Below, piece by piece: positions 26,526-35,427 of a DNA stretch of 64,000 nucleotides; the first letter of the stretch is position 1, and each line of letters opens with the position of its first letter. Position numbers and translations under genes: made by a program. The notes under the pieces were generated by a model. It was not told the DNA's origin, did not search any database, and saw nothing but the letters and a program-made list of their open reading frames with translations. This DNA is from Paracoccus sp. MBLB3053 (GTDB lineage Bacteria > Pseudomonadota > Alphaproteobacteria > Rhodobacterales > Rhodobacteraceae). The stretch is taken from contig NZ_JAVQLW010000001.1 in NCBI RefSeq assembly GCF_031822435.1, positions 2,241,501 to 2,305,500 of the forward strand, in the 5' to 3' direction.

Positions 26526-27969
26526 CCGCAACGGTAGGGAAAGATTCTCGACCAATATCTGGCCGGGCTTCGTCGATGCCATGTCGACCCTGCTTCTGGT
26601 GCTGATCTTCGCGCTGACGATCTTCATGGTGGTCCAGTCGGTTCTGCGACAACGCATCACCTCGCAGGATAGCGAACTCGAGCAGCTCGGCGATGTCGTC
26701 TCCAGCCAGAAATCCGAACTCCAACTGCTCGGCGAAAGGGTGGCGCAGCTTAGCGGTGCGCTGTCGAGTGCCGAGGATCGCAGCACGACGCTTGAACGCG
26801 ACCTGGCCGCCGAACGGGCACAGCTGCGCGCCTCGGAACAGGCCGTTGCCCAGGCCCGGGACGAGATCGATGCCCAGTCCGAGGCCGCGCGGCTGGCCGC
26901 GGCACGACGCGAAGCGCTCGAGGCGTTGATCGCAGATCTGCGTCGGCGGAACGAGGAAGCCGGAGAAAAGCTTTCCTCGACAGCAAGCGAGCTGTCGCAG
27001 GCCGAAGCGGCGCGCCTTGCCGAAGCCGAGGCGGCAAGGCTGCTGCAGCAACGTCTCGACCAATCCGACGCGGAACTGACCGCTTCGACCCTTGCATTGG
27101 ACGAGGCGCGTCAAAAGGCCGAGGAAACGCTGACGCTTCTTGCCGCAGCGGAAGCGGCGAAGAAAGAGTTGGGCGAAAGGGTCGAGACACAGGCAAGCGA
27201 AGCCGACAGGCAAGCAGGTCTTTTGGCAATCGCACAGCAGAAGTTGTCCGAGCAGGAAGCACTTTCGACCGAGGATCAGCGCCGGGTCGCCTTGCTGAAC
27301 CAGCAGGTTGCGCAATTGAACGATCAGCTCGGCAGCCTGCAATCGGTTCTGCAAGTGGCCGATGACGACAAGCGTGACGCCGAGCTGCAGATCGAGGACC
27401 TGGGCCGCCAGTTGAACGTCGCCTTGATCCGCGCTGCCGAGGAAGAACGCAAGCGCCGCGGTCTGGAGGAAGAGGCCCGCAGCAAGGCCGAAGCCGAGGC
27501 AAAGGACCTCGCGCGCTACCGATCGGAATTCTTCGGGCGACTGTCGCAGATTCTGGCCGGGCGCGAAGGCGTCCAGGTTGTCGGTGACCGGTTCGCGTTT
27601 TCGTCCGAGGTTCTTTTTCCGGCTGGTGAGGCCACCCTTTCGGAAGAAGGTAAATCGCAGATCGCCCGCGTGACCGAGCAGCTCGGCCAGATCGCGAGCG
27701 AGATTCCGAGGGAAATCGACTGGATCATCCGCGTTGACGGACATACCGACAGCCAGCCCCTGTCAGGGCAGGGACGTTATCGTGACAACTGGGAACTCAG
27801 TCAGGCGCGCGCGCTTTCGGTCGTCCGTTACATGGTTGACGATCTCGGCTTCCCGTCAAACCGGCTCTTGCCCGCGGGCTTTGCAGATACCCGCCCGGTA
27901 GCGGCAGGAACAGACCCCACATCGCTGGCCGCGAACCGCCGGATCGAACTGAAGCTGACCGAACGCTAG
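26515..27969 (+). CDS. MotB/OmpA-family protein with long coiled coil (partner of the MotA-like protein)
   Basis: A 484-residue protein. It has one N-terminal membrane helix, PGFVDAMSTLLLVLIFALTI, with an acidic residue (Asp21) where MotB, TolR and ZorB have the ion-binding aspartate. An Ala/Glu/Arg-rich coiled coil of about 280 residues follows (about 50-330), then a C-terminal OmpA peptidoglycan-binding domain (FPAGEATLSEEGK, DGHTDSQPL, NWELSQARALSVVRYM, ANRRIELKLTER). It starts inside the MotA-like gene. Its TAG stop lies in CTAG shared with the convergent glycosyltransferase gene. The long periplasmic coiled coil is unlike flagellar MotB. Confidence 0.87.
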   Translation: MGLSRNGRERFSTNIWPGFVDAMSTLLLVLIFALTIFMVVQSVLRQRITSQDSELEQLGDVVSSQKSELQLLGERVAQLSGALSSAEDRSTTLERDLAAERAQLRASEQAVAQARDEIDAQSEAARLAAARREALEALIADLRRRNEEAGEKLSSTASELSQAEAARLAEAEAARLLQQRLDQSDAELTASTLALDEARQKAEETLTLLAAAEAAKKELGERVETQASEADRQAGLLAIAQQKLSEQEALSTEDQRRVALLNQQVAQLNDQLGSLQSVLQVADDDKRDAELQIEDLGRQLNVALIRAAEEERKRRGLEEEARSKAEAEAKDLARYRSEFFGRLSQILAGREGVQVVGDRFAFSSEVLFPAGEATLSEEGKSQIARVTEQLGQIASEIPREIDWIIRVDGHTDSQPLSGQGRYRDNWELSQARALSVVRYMVDDLGFPSNRLLPAGFADTRPVAAGTDPTSLAANRRIELKLTER

Positions 27970-28937
27970 GCCCGCGGATCAACCAGCGTATACTGATCGG
28001 GGAAGCGATTGAGATAGCGGATCATCGGTCCCGCGGCGCGCCATTGTCGAAACAGGATCTTTCGAAGCTCCCCGGTCTCCGGCCAGTATCGGCGCGTGGC
28101 ACCTCTGACCGGCGGAGCATCGGGGAAATGCTGGGCAAGCACGCGACCGAAGGCCTCGCGCATCCGCATTGGCACGATGCCCTGCGAGCTTTCGAGCCAG
28201 GGCTTCCGGGTGCCGATGAAATGGATCAGGCAGGGATCCACCATCGAGGTCAAATGCGCCGATGCCGAGGTGAACTGCCAGTTCCAGAGCGGGCTGATCT
28301 CGGCCCATTCGCCCTTGAGAATTCCGTTCATCAAGGCCTGGTCACGGCCCAGCCCAGCCAGGTGCCGGCGCGCGAAATCGGCGGCCCTGGCCGGCAGATC
28401 CTGTTCGGCAAAGGCCTCGGTGTCGATCATCACGACACCGGCATTGAAATAGGGATGGGCGGGCTCTCCGAGCTTGCTGAACTCGGACACCTTGCGTCCG
28501 GGAGTTCGCCATTGCCGATTGTCCCGCACCGCCGCGACGGCATTTCCCAGCATATCCGCGACAAGAAGCTGTGCCGGGTCTCCCCGCTCATAGAGAATAT
28601 CGGCGTCGATCACGAGAATGCGCCGATAGCGGCCGCGCAGGGCGTTACCCAGGAATAGCTCCATGTAGGTGGCAAGCGAACGGCGGGCATCAAGGGGCAG
28701 GGCGTCCAGCAGCGTCTCATCCCTTGCGGCAACATGGCCAATGCCGGCGTCCCTAAGGAACTGGGGCATATCGACCGGTTCGGGTCCGCCGATCAGAACA
28801 TCATGGGGATAGCCAGCCGAGGCCATCGCCAACGCGGGCGCGGCAGCGTAGGGCAGGTAGTTGGCATCGCAGGCGACAATGACGGCAAGATCTGACCGGG
28901 GCTGGAAACCCGCACTGAAAATCGGGGTCAGTCCCAT
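27966..28937 (-). CDS. Glycosyltransferase, GT8-like
   Basis: A 323-residue protein with a GT-A fold typical of lipopolysaccharide-type GT8 enzymes. It has SDLAVIVACDANYLPYAAAPALAMA at the N-terminus and the metal-binding DxD motif in RILVIDADILYERGD. YFNAGVVMIDTEAF and DQALMNGIL follow, then HFIGTRKPW near the end. It probably adds a hexose to a surface glycan. The start at 28937 (MGLTPIF) is preferred to a TTG at 28964, but neither has a good ribosome binding site. No other surface-polysaccharide genes are adjacent. Confidence 0.78.
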   Translation of the reverse strand: MGLTPIFSAGFQPRSDLAVIVACDANYLPYAAAPALAMASAGYPHDVLIGGPEPVDMPQFLRDAGIGHVAARDETLLDALPLDARRSLATYMELFLGNALRGRYRRILVIDADILYERGDPAQLLVADMLGNAVAAVRDNRQWRTPGRKVSEFSKLGEPAHPYFNAGVVMIDTEAFAEQDLPARAADFARRHLAGLGRDQALMNGILKGEWAEISPLWNWQFTSASAHLTSMVDPCLIHFIGTRKPWLESSQGIVPMRMREAFGRVLAQHFPDAPPVRGATRRYWPETGELRKILFRQWRAAGPMIRYLNRFPDQYTLVDPRA

Positions 28938-29034
28938 CGGCGGCTCACTGTCGTCACGGCACAATCCCTTTCGGATAAAGAACTTTTTGCCTTCTCTAGA
29001 TCGAGAGCCGCGGCTTGTCCAATGGCGCGGGGCG

Positions 29035-29586
29035 TCAGTGGTCCTGGCTTGGGGTTTCGCGCGGCGGGCGCCCGATTACCTCGCGCAGGGCGTCAAGCTC
29101 GATGAAGTTGTCGGCCTGGCGTCGCAACTCGTCGGCGATCATTGGGGGTTGGCTGCGCAGGGTCGATACGACCGAGACGCGGACGCCCTGCCGCTGAAGC
29201 GACTCGACCAGAGGCTTGAAGTCTCCATCGCCCGAGAACAGCACCGCATGATCCAGTCGCGGGGCAAGCTCCAGCGCGTTCACCACCAGTTCCACATCCA
29301 TGTTCCCTTTGACCTTCCGGCGACCGAGCGCGTCGGTATATTCCCGCGCAGGCTTGGTAACCATTGAAAAGCCGTTGTAATGCAGCCAGTCGACAAGGGG
29401 ACGAATGGGCGAGTAATCCTCGTTTTCCAGGAGGGCCGTGTAATAATAGGCCCTAATCAGCTTGCCTCGGCGCTCGAATTCCTGTCGAAGCAGCTTGTAA
29501 TCAATGTCGAAGCCCAGCGACTTTGCAGCGGCATAGAGATTCGAACCGTCAATGAACAAAGCTAGCCGGTCGTCTTTGTAAAACAC
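29035..29586 (-). CDS. NYN-domain (LabA/DUF88) protein, PIN-like putative RNase
   Basis: A 183-residue protein of the NYN family. Metal-binding acidic residues characteristic of PIN-like nucleases are present: ALFIDGSNLYAAAKSLG near the N-terminus, KGNMDVELVVNALELA, and VLFSGDGDFKPLVESLQRQGVRVSVVS. Relatives act as RNases or RNA-binding regulators, and the target is unknown. The start is GTG 29586 with CGAGG 5 bases upstream. Only 12 bp separate it from the divergent folK start, so the two 5' regions overlap. Confidence 0.85.
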   Translation of the reverse strand: MFYKDDRLALFIDGSNLYAAAKSLGFDIDYKLLRQEFERRGKLIRAYYYTALLENEDYSPIRPLVDWLHYNGFSMVTKPAREYTDALGRRKVKGNMDVELVVNALELAPRLDHAVLFSGDGDFKPLVESLQRQGVRVSVVSTLRSQPPMIADELRRQADNFIELDALREVIGRPPRETPSQDH

Positions 29587-29598
29587 GATAACCTCGAT

Positions 29599-30192
29599 AT
29601 GACTCAGAATACATTTACTTCTGCGAAGTTAGCTCTCGTTGCGATCGGCGGAAACCTGCATAGTTGGGCAGGTTCGCCAGAAGCCACGATGCGAGCCGCC
29701 TTGCGGCAAATCGTCTGTTTACCGGGGGTGTCCCTAAAAGCAGTCAGTCGTTTCTGGCTTACCCCGGCATTTCCGATCGGTAGTGGCCCTGATTATGTGA
29801 ATGCGGCGATCAGCTTGCAAACGGATTCAGCACCCGAGGCGCTTCTGGCCGCTCTTCACGATATAGAAGCCCATTTGGGCCGCCGTCGCCAAGGGGCGCG
29901 CTGGCAGTCGCGCGGGATAGACCTGGATCTCATCGCGTATGACGATATGGTGCTGCCCGAGATCCGCACGCACGACCATTGGCGCCAACTGCCGCCCGAG
30001 CAGCAGGCCGAGAACGCCCCCGAAACCCTGATCCTTCCCCATCCTCGACTGCAGGATCGCGGCTTCGTGCTGGTGCCATTGGCCGAGGTGGCTCCGAATT
30101 GGGTCCATCCCCGCCTGAAGCGTAGCGTCGTCGAGCTTCTGGCCACCTTGCCACCCGGCGCGCTCGAGGGTATACGGCCCTTGAATACTTGA
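29599..30192 (+). CDS. folK: 6-hydroxymethyl-7,8-dihydropterin pyrophosphokinase
   Basis: A 197-residue folate-synthesis enzyme that transfers pyrophosphate from ATP to hydroxymethyldihydropterin. Visible features are ALVAIGGNLHSWAG at the N-terminus, the substrate loop SRFWLTPAFPIGSGPDYVNAAI, and the signature RWQSRGIDLDLIAYD. LILPHPRLQDRGFVLVPLAEVAP closes the core. No clear ribosome binding site precedes the ATG, so the mRNA may be leaderless. It lies upstream of rpoZ and rsh on the same strand. Confidence 0.94.
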   Translation: MTQNTFTSAKLALVAIGGNLHSWAGSPEATMRAALRQIVCLPGVSLKAVSRFWLTPAFPIGSGPDYVNAAISLQTDSAPEALLAALHDIEAHLGRRRQGARWQSRGIDLDLIAYDDMVLPEIRTHDHWRQLPPEQQAENAPETLILPHPRLQDRGFVLVPLAEVAPNWVHPRLKRSVVELLATLPPGALEGIRPLNT

Positions 30193-30260
30193 CATTCCCG
30201 TGGTGAAGCGCCAAACATCCTGCTTCGCCCTGCACCCTGATTCCAAGCCAAAGGTGACCG

Positions 30261-30617
30261 ATGGCCCGCGTGACAGTCGAAGATTGCGTCGACAAGGTAC
30301 CGAACCGTTTTGATCTCGTTATGCTTGCGTCGCATCGCGCGCGTGAGATCGCTTCCGGCAGCCAACTCACCATCGACCGCGACAACGACAAGAATCCGGT
30401 CGTCGCCCTGCGTGAGATTGCGGACGAAACGCAGCCCGTAGATGAGCTGCGCGAGCGCATGATCGAAGCGACCCAGACCCAGATCGAAGTTGATGAGCCC
30501 GAAGAGGACGCGATGGCCCTGCTGCTGGGTGCGGAAATCGACCGTCCCAAGCCCGCCGACGAAGAGTCGGAAGAGCGCATGCTCCGCATGATGCTGGAAG
30601 CCCAGGGCCGCAACTGA
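30261..30617 (+). CDS. rpoZ: DNA-directed RNA polymerase subunit omega
   Basis: A 118-residue omega subunit that stabilises beta' in RNA polymerase and forms part of a ppGpp-binding site. It has [34 protein letters not shown], the complete family signature, followed by [17 protein letters not shown] and an acidic C-terminal extension. AAAGGTGA precedes the ATG. It sits 30 bp before the RelA/SpoT gene, a conserved and functionally sensible pairing. Confidence 0.97.
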   Translation: MARVTVEDCVDKVPNRFDLVMLASHRAREIASGSQLTIDRDNDKNPVVALREIADETQPVDELRERMIEATQTQIEVDEPEEDAMALLLGAEIDRPKPADEESEERMLRMMLEAQGRN

Positions 30618-30647
30618 GGTCAGTGAATTACGGGGTCTTCGGCTGAA

Positions 30648-32765
30648 ATGATCGATGTCGAAGACCTCATTGCGCTTGTACGCAATTACAACCCTCGGAC
30701 CAATTCCGATCTGATCCGCGATGCCTATGAATACGGGCGGCGGATGCATGAGGGGCAGTTCCGCCATTCCGGCGAACCCTATTTCACCCATCCCATCGCC
30801 GTCGCCGCCATCCTGACCGAGATGCGTCTTGATGATGCGACGATCGTCACGGCGCTTCTGCACGACACCATCGAGGATACGCGTTCGACCTGGGCGGAAG
30901 TCGCGCAGATGTTCGGCCGCGAGATTGCCGATCTCGTCGATGGCGTGACCAAGCTGACCAACCTTCAGCTTTCCGGGACACACTCCAAGCAAGCGGAAAA
31001 TTTCCGCAAGCTTTTCATGGCGATGTCGCGAGATCTTCGCGTTATCCTGGTTAAGCTCGCCGACCGTTTGCACAATATGCGGACGATCAAGTCCATGCGT
31101 CCCGAAAAGCAGCTTCAGAAGGCGCGCGAGACGATGGACATCTATGCGCCGCTCGCCGGCCGCATGGGTATGCAATGGATGCGTGAAGAGCTTGAGGATC
31201 TGGCCTTCAAGGTCATCAATCCCGAAGCCCGCAACTCGATCATCCGCCGTTTCGTCAGCCTGCAACGCGATTCAGGTGACGTGATCCCAAAGATCACGGC
31301 TGACATCCGGGCCGAACTGGAACGCGAAGGTATCGAGGCCGACGTCTATGGTCGCGCCAAGCGCCCCTTCAGCATCTGGCGCAAGATGCAGGAAAAGCAG
31401 CTGAGCTTTTCGCGGCTTTCCGACATCTACGGCTTCCGGATCATCACCCGAACCGAAGCGGATTGCTACCGGACCCTCGGGATCATCCATCATCGTTGGC
31501 GTGCGGTTCCGGGGCGGTTCAAGGACTATATCAGCCAGCCAAAGGCCAACGGATACCGGTCCATTCACACGACGGTTTCGGGTCGCGACGGGAAGCGTGT
31601 CGAAGTGCAGGTCCGAACGCGCCAGATGCACGAGGTGGCCGAAGCCGGGGTGGCCGCGCATTGGGCCTATCGCGACGGCGTGCGGACCGAAAACCCCTTT
31701 GCCGTCGATCCGGGCGAATGGATCGCGAGCCTGACCGAGCGTTTCGGCGAAGAGGATCATGACGAGTTTCTCGAGCATGTGAAGCTCGAGATGTATTCGG
31801 ATCAGGTCTTCTGCTTCTCGCCCAAGGGTGACGTGATCCCGTTGCCGAAAGGCGCGACACCCATCGACTTCGCCTATGCGATCCATACGCGCTTGGGCAA
31901 TAGCTGCGTCGGCGCGAAGGTCGACGGCATTCGCGTGCCGCTCTGGACGCGGCTGAAGAACGGCCAGTCGGTCGAGATCATCGCGGCGTCCGGGCAGCGC
32001 CCGCAGCCGACCTGGCTCGACATCGTGGTCACGGGCCGAGCGAAGGCCGCCATCCGCCGCAGCCTGCGGCAAGAGGACCGCTCGCGCTTCATCCGGCTCG
32101 GTTCGGAACTGATCCGCGTGGCGTTTGAGCATGTCGGTCGCCGCGTCACGGACAAGGCCCTGCGAACAGCGGCGCGGACCATGGCCCTGCAGGACACGGA
32201 TGAGCTTCTGGCCCGGATCGGAAGTGCCGAAATCTCGGCGCACGAGGTCTTGTCCGCACTTTACCCAGAACTTGCGGCCAAGCGCAGCGAGATTGATGCG
32301 AAACGTGCGGTCGCCGGGCTCGAGGCGGATCAGGAATTCACGCGGGCCCCCTGCTGCAATCCATTGCCGGGTGAACGGATCGTCGGGATCACCTATCGCG
32401 GCAAGGGCGTTGTCATCCACGCCATCGACTGTCCTGTTCTTGCAGAATACGAAGACAGCCCAGAGCGCTGGGTCGATCTGCATTGGCGCGAGGGCCAGCA
32501 CCCCGCCGCCTATTCCACGAACCTTTTGTTGACCATTCGTCACGACGCCGGTGTCCTCGGCAGGATCTGCACCCTGATCGGTGGGCAAGGCGCGAACATT
32601 TCCGACCTGGAATTCCTCGACCGCAAGCCGGACTTCTATCGTCTTTGCATCGAGGTAGAATTGCGCGACAGCGAGCACCTGCATGCCCTGTTGACCGCAC
32701 TTGAGGCCGAACCGGATGTGGCCCAGGTTTCGCGCATTCGCGACCCGTCGGCCAATCTGGACTAG
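30648..32765 (+). CDS. rsh: Bifunctional (p)ppGpp synthetase/hydrolase RelA/SpoT (Rsh)
   Basis: A 705-residue stringent-response enzyme. The hydrolase HD domain is intact (ALLHDTIEDT, about His72-Asp73). The synthetase domain follows (YGRAKRPFSIWRKM, ISQPKANGYRSIHTTV), then TGS (VFCFSPKGDVIPLPKGATPIDFAYAIHT). A zinc-finger-like region EFTRAPCCNPLPGERIVG and a C-terminal ACT domain complete it. Alphaproteobacteria usually have this single bifunctional enzyme. Its stop interlocks with that of the convergent FAD oxidase (CTAG). Confidence 0.96.
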   Translation: MIDVEDLIALVRNYNPRTNSDLIRDAYEYGRRMHEGQFRHSGEPYFTHPIAVAAILTEMRLDDATIVTALLHDTIEDTRSTWAEVAQMFGREIADLVDGVTKLTNLQLSGTHSKQAENFRKLFMAMSRDLRVILVKLADRLHNMRTIKSMRPEKQLQKARETMDIYAPLAGRMGMQWMREELEDLAFKVINPEARNSIIRRFVSLQRDSGDVIPKITADIRAELEREGIEADVYGRAKRPFSIWRKMQEKQLSFSRLSDIYGFRIITRTEADCYRTLGIIHHRWRAVPGRFKDYISQPKANGYRSIHTTVSGRDGKRVEVQVRTRQMHEVAEAGVAAHWAYRDGVRTENPFAVDPGEWIASLTERFGEEDHDEFLEHVKLEMYSDQVFCFSPKGDVIPLPKGATPIDFAYAIHTRLGNSCVGAKVDGIRVPLWTRLKNGQSVEIIAASGQRPQPTWLDIVVTGRAKAAIRRSLRQEDRSRFIRLGSELIRVAFEHVGRRVTDKALRTAARTMALQDTDELLARIGSAEISAHEVLSALYPELAAKRSEIDAKRAVAGLEADQEFTRAPCCNPLPGERIVGITYRGKGVVIHAIDCPVLAEYEDSPERWVDLHWREGQHPAAYSTNLLLTIRHDAGVLGRICTLIGGQGANISDLEFLDRKPDFYRLCIEVELRDSEHLHALLTALEAEPDVAQVSRIRDPSANLD

Positions 32766-34072
32766 ATCCCCAGTCGATCGCGCAGCGAAAACCAGGACAT
32801 TCCTACCACCAAAAGCGGGAACCGCAGCATCGCGCCCCCGGGAAAGGCGGGCGAAGGCAGCGCGGCCATGGTGTCGAAACCTTCTGACTGGCCCTGGACG
32901 GCCTGGGCCATCAGCTTTCCGGCAAGCGTTGCGATCGCAAGCCCATGACCGGAAAATCCGCTTGCGGACAGGCAGTTCGGGGCCGGCCTGATGAAGCAGG
33001 GCAAGCGGTTCATGGTAATCGCAAGTGTGCCCCCCCAGGCATGGGTGATGCCCACGTCTTTCAGGCCCGGATAGATTTCCAGCAGGGGTTTCCGGACCTT
33101 GGCCGCGATATCTGAGGGAAAGTTGTAACTGACGTTTTCCCCGCCGCCGAAAATCAGCCGCCCCTCGGGATCGAGCCGCCAGTAATTCACGACGAATTTC
33201 GTGTCATGCACGCCGATATTGCGTGTCAGAACCTGCATGGCGCGATCGCCCAGCGGTTCTGTCGCAATGATGAAATTGTTGATTGGCATGACCCGCGTCG
33301 CGACCTTCGGTTCAAGCGTCCCAAGGTAGCCGTTCGTGGCAAGGATCAGGTGGTCGCAAGTCACCTGGCCATTCGGCGTTGTGACCGTTGTCTTTCCCGT
33401 GGCGTTGCGGGCATGTTCAATGCCGGTCACTTCCGACAATTCGTGGATCGAGGCTCCGGCCTCATGCGCCAGTTGCGCCATGCCGATCGCAAGGTTCAAC
33501 GGGTGAAGATGGCCCGCACCGTGATCAAGTTCTCCTGCAAGATAGGCATCCGAGGGGAGCAGGGCGCGGAAAGCGTCACGCTCCATCGGTTCGATCTGCT
33601 CGTAGTCATAGTCACGCGCGAGCCGTTCGCTCATCGCCTTGGCATGGTCGAATTCGCCGGGCTTGCGAAATGCATGGGCGATCCCGTCCGCAACGGGAAC
33701 GTTAGCGCGGGACGCCAGATCACGCGTGATCCGCTTGGCCTCTTCCGCCAGATCCCAAAGACGTCGGGCGGCTTGGCGTCCGGCAATGCTTTCCAGATCG
33801 TCGACTTCCAGGCGCTGGCCCGAACCAAGTTGGCCGCCGTTTCGCCCAGATGCGCCGAAGCCTACGCGATGGGCCTCGAGGAGGATGACGCGACGTCCCG
33901 CTTCGGCCAGATGCAATGCGGCTGACAGGCCGGTATATCCCGCGCCGATCACAACGACATCAGCCCGTTGCTCGCCTTCGAGCCGGGGGAATGGCGCGAT
34001 CCGATTTCGGGTCGCGGCATAGAGGCTTGGGGGATATTTCCCAAGCCGGTCGTTCTTGTGCAGCAGGTTCAT
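32762..34072 (-). CDS. puuB: FAD-dependent amine oxidase, gamma-glutamylputrescine oxidase type
   Basis: A 436-residue DAO-family flavoprotein. It has the N-terminal PPSLYAATRN segment typical of PuuB-like oxidases, the FAD-binding motif VVVIGAGYTGLSAALHLAEAG, and GFGASGRNGGQLGSG. At the C-terminus, GFSGHGLAIATLAGKLMA is the second FAD contact. In the Puu pathway it oxidises gamma-glutamyl-putrescine to an aldehyde. The start at 34072 overlaps the stop of the upstream glutamine-synthetase-like gene (ATGA). The exact amine substrate is inferred from the neighbouring genes. Confidence 0.85.
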   Translation of the reverse strand: MNLLHKNDRLGKYPPSLYAATRNRIAPFPRLEGEQRADVVVIGAGYTGLSAALHLAEAGRRVILLEAHRVGFGASGRNGGQLGSGQRLEVDDLESIAGRQAARRLWDLAEEAKRITRDLASRANVPVADGIAHAFRKPGEFDHAKAMSERLARDYDYEQIEPMERDAFRALLPSDAYLAGELDHGAGHLHPLNLAIGMAQLAHEAGASIHELSEVTGIEHARNATGKTTVTTPNGQVTCDHLILATNGYLGTLEPKVATRVMPINNFIIATEPLGDRAMQVLTRNIGVHDTKFVVNYWRLDPEGRLIFGGGENVSYNFPSDIAAKVRKPLLEIYPGLKDVGITHAWGGTLAITMNRLPCFIRPAPNCLSASGFSGHGLAIATLAGKLMAQAVQGQSEGFDTMAALPSPAFPGGAMLRFPLLVVGMSWFSLRDRLGI

Positions 34073-35427
34073 ACGTTCAGAAGCAGGTGCTCCCGCTCCC
34101 ATGGGCTGATGACTTGCAGGAATTCCTTGTATTCATTCCGCTTAACGGCCTGATAGACCGCGAAGAACTCTGCCCCCAGGACCTCGCGCATCGGCTCGTT
34201 CTCGTCCATCAGGTCCAGGGCATCGCCCAGGTTGTAGGGCAGTTCGTCCTGCGACATATAGGCATCGCCAAGGCATTCGGCGCGGGGGTTTTCCTGCTCG
34301 ATAAGCCCGAGATAGCCACAGGCGAGGCTAGAGGCGAGTCCAAGATAGGGGTTGCAGTCCATCCCCGCGAGCCTGTTTTCGATGCGCCGGGATTCGGGTC
34401 CCGAGATCGGAATGCGCAGCCCAGTCGTGCGGTTGTCGCGCCCCCATTCAAGGTTGATTGGGGCAGCAAAATCAGGGACATACCTGCGATAGCTGTTGAC
34501 ATATGGCGCCAGTAGCGCAATTGCGGCGGGCAGGTGTTTCTGCATGCCTGCGATGAAATGCATGAAGGCCGGCGTCTCGCGGCCCTGATCGTCCGAAAAG
34601 ATGTTCTTGCCGCTGTCGATTCCCACCACCGAATGGTGGATATGCATCGCACTGCCCGGTTCGTTCTCGATCGGCTTGGCCATGAAGGTCGCAAAGCAGT
34701 CATGCCGCAGTGCCGCCTCGCGGATCAGACGTTTGAAATAGAAGATCTGGTCGGCCAGATGCACCGGGTCGCCGTGGTTCAGGTTGATTTCGACCTGACC
34801 TGCGCCACCTTCCTGAAGGATGCCGTCGATTTCGAAACCCTGTGCCTCGGCGAAGTCGTAGATGTCGTCGATCACCTTGCCATATTCGTCCACAGCAGAC
34901 ATCGAATAGGCCTGCTTGGCCGCAGCGCGGCGTCCCGACCGGCCCATGGGCGGGATGATCGGCTGGTTCGGGTCGATATTGCGCGCGACGAGGAAGAATT
35001 CCATTTCCGGCGCGACGATCGGCTTCCAGCCTTTCTCGCGATAAAGCTCGACAACCCGTTTCAGCACATTGCGTGGCGCAGTCGGAACCGGGTCGCCCGA
35101 CTGGTTAGAAACGTCATGGATCACCTGCAGCGTGACGTCCGCCGTCCAGGGCGCAGCCGTCGCGGTCGAGAAATCCGGGGTCAGGATCATGTCTGGCTCG
35201 GTGAACGCGCCCGATGGATTATCGGCCCAATCTCCCGTGATCGTCTGCAGGAAGATCGAATTCGGCAGGTAGAACCGTTCCTGATGGGCGAATTTCGAGG
35301 CAGGCATGGCCTTGCCACGCGCCACGCCCGCGATATCTGCAACGATGCATTCGACTTCATCCAGCCGGCGCCCGGCGACATAGTCCTGCGCGGCCTGCGG
35401 AGTTTCCTCGATCCACATCGGCTTCAT
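34069..35427 (-). CDS. puuA: Glutamine-synthetase-family gamma-glutamylamine ligase (PuuA-like), copy 1
   Basis: A 452-residue GS-fold ligase. It contains CIVADIAGVARGKAMPASKF (the PuuA-like variant of the N-terminal domain), VAPEMEFFLVAR, GAGQVEINLNHGDPV, FMAKPIENEPGSAMHIHHSVVG (ATP/metal-binding His), and NLEWGRDNRTTGLRIP. Such enzymes join glutamate to a polyamine or other amine. It overlaps both the amidotransferase upstream and the oxidase downstream by 4 bases, forming a tight GAT-GS-oxidase operon as expected for a Puu-type route. Confidence 0.88.
   Translation of the reverse strand: MKPMWIEETPQAAQDYVAGRRLDEVECIVADIAGVARGKAMPASKFAHQERFYLPNSIFLQTITGDWADNPSGAFTEPDMILTPDFSTATAAPWTADVTLQVIHDVSNQSGDPVPTAPRNVLKRVVELYREKGWKPIVAPEMEFFLVARNIDPNQPIIPPMGRSGRRAAAKQAYSMSAVDEYGKVIDDIYDFAEAQGFEIDGILQEGGAGQVEINLNHGDPVHLADQIFYFKRLIREAALRHDCFATFMAKPIENEPGSAMHIHHSVVGIDSGKNIFSDDQGRETPAFMHFIAGMQKHLPAAIALLAPYVNSYRRYVPDFAAPINLEWGRDNRTTGLRIPISGPESRRIENRLAGMDCNPYLGLASSLACGYLGLIEQENPRAECLGDAYMSQDELPYNLGDALDLMDENEPMREVLGAEFFAVYQAVKRNEYKEFLQVISPWEREHLLLNV

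Noticed and set aside
24876..27969. A complete Zorya anti-phage system
   Set aside because: Only ZorA/ZorB-like proteins are present. The flanking genes (ChaC-like, glycosyltransferase) are not ZorC, ZorD or ZorE, and the B subunit's long coiled coil differs.
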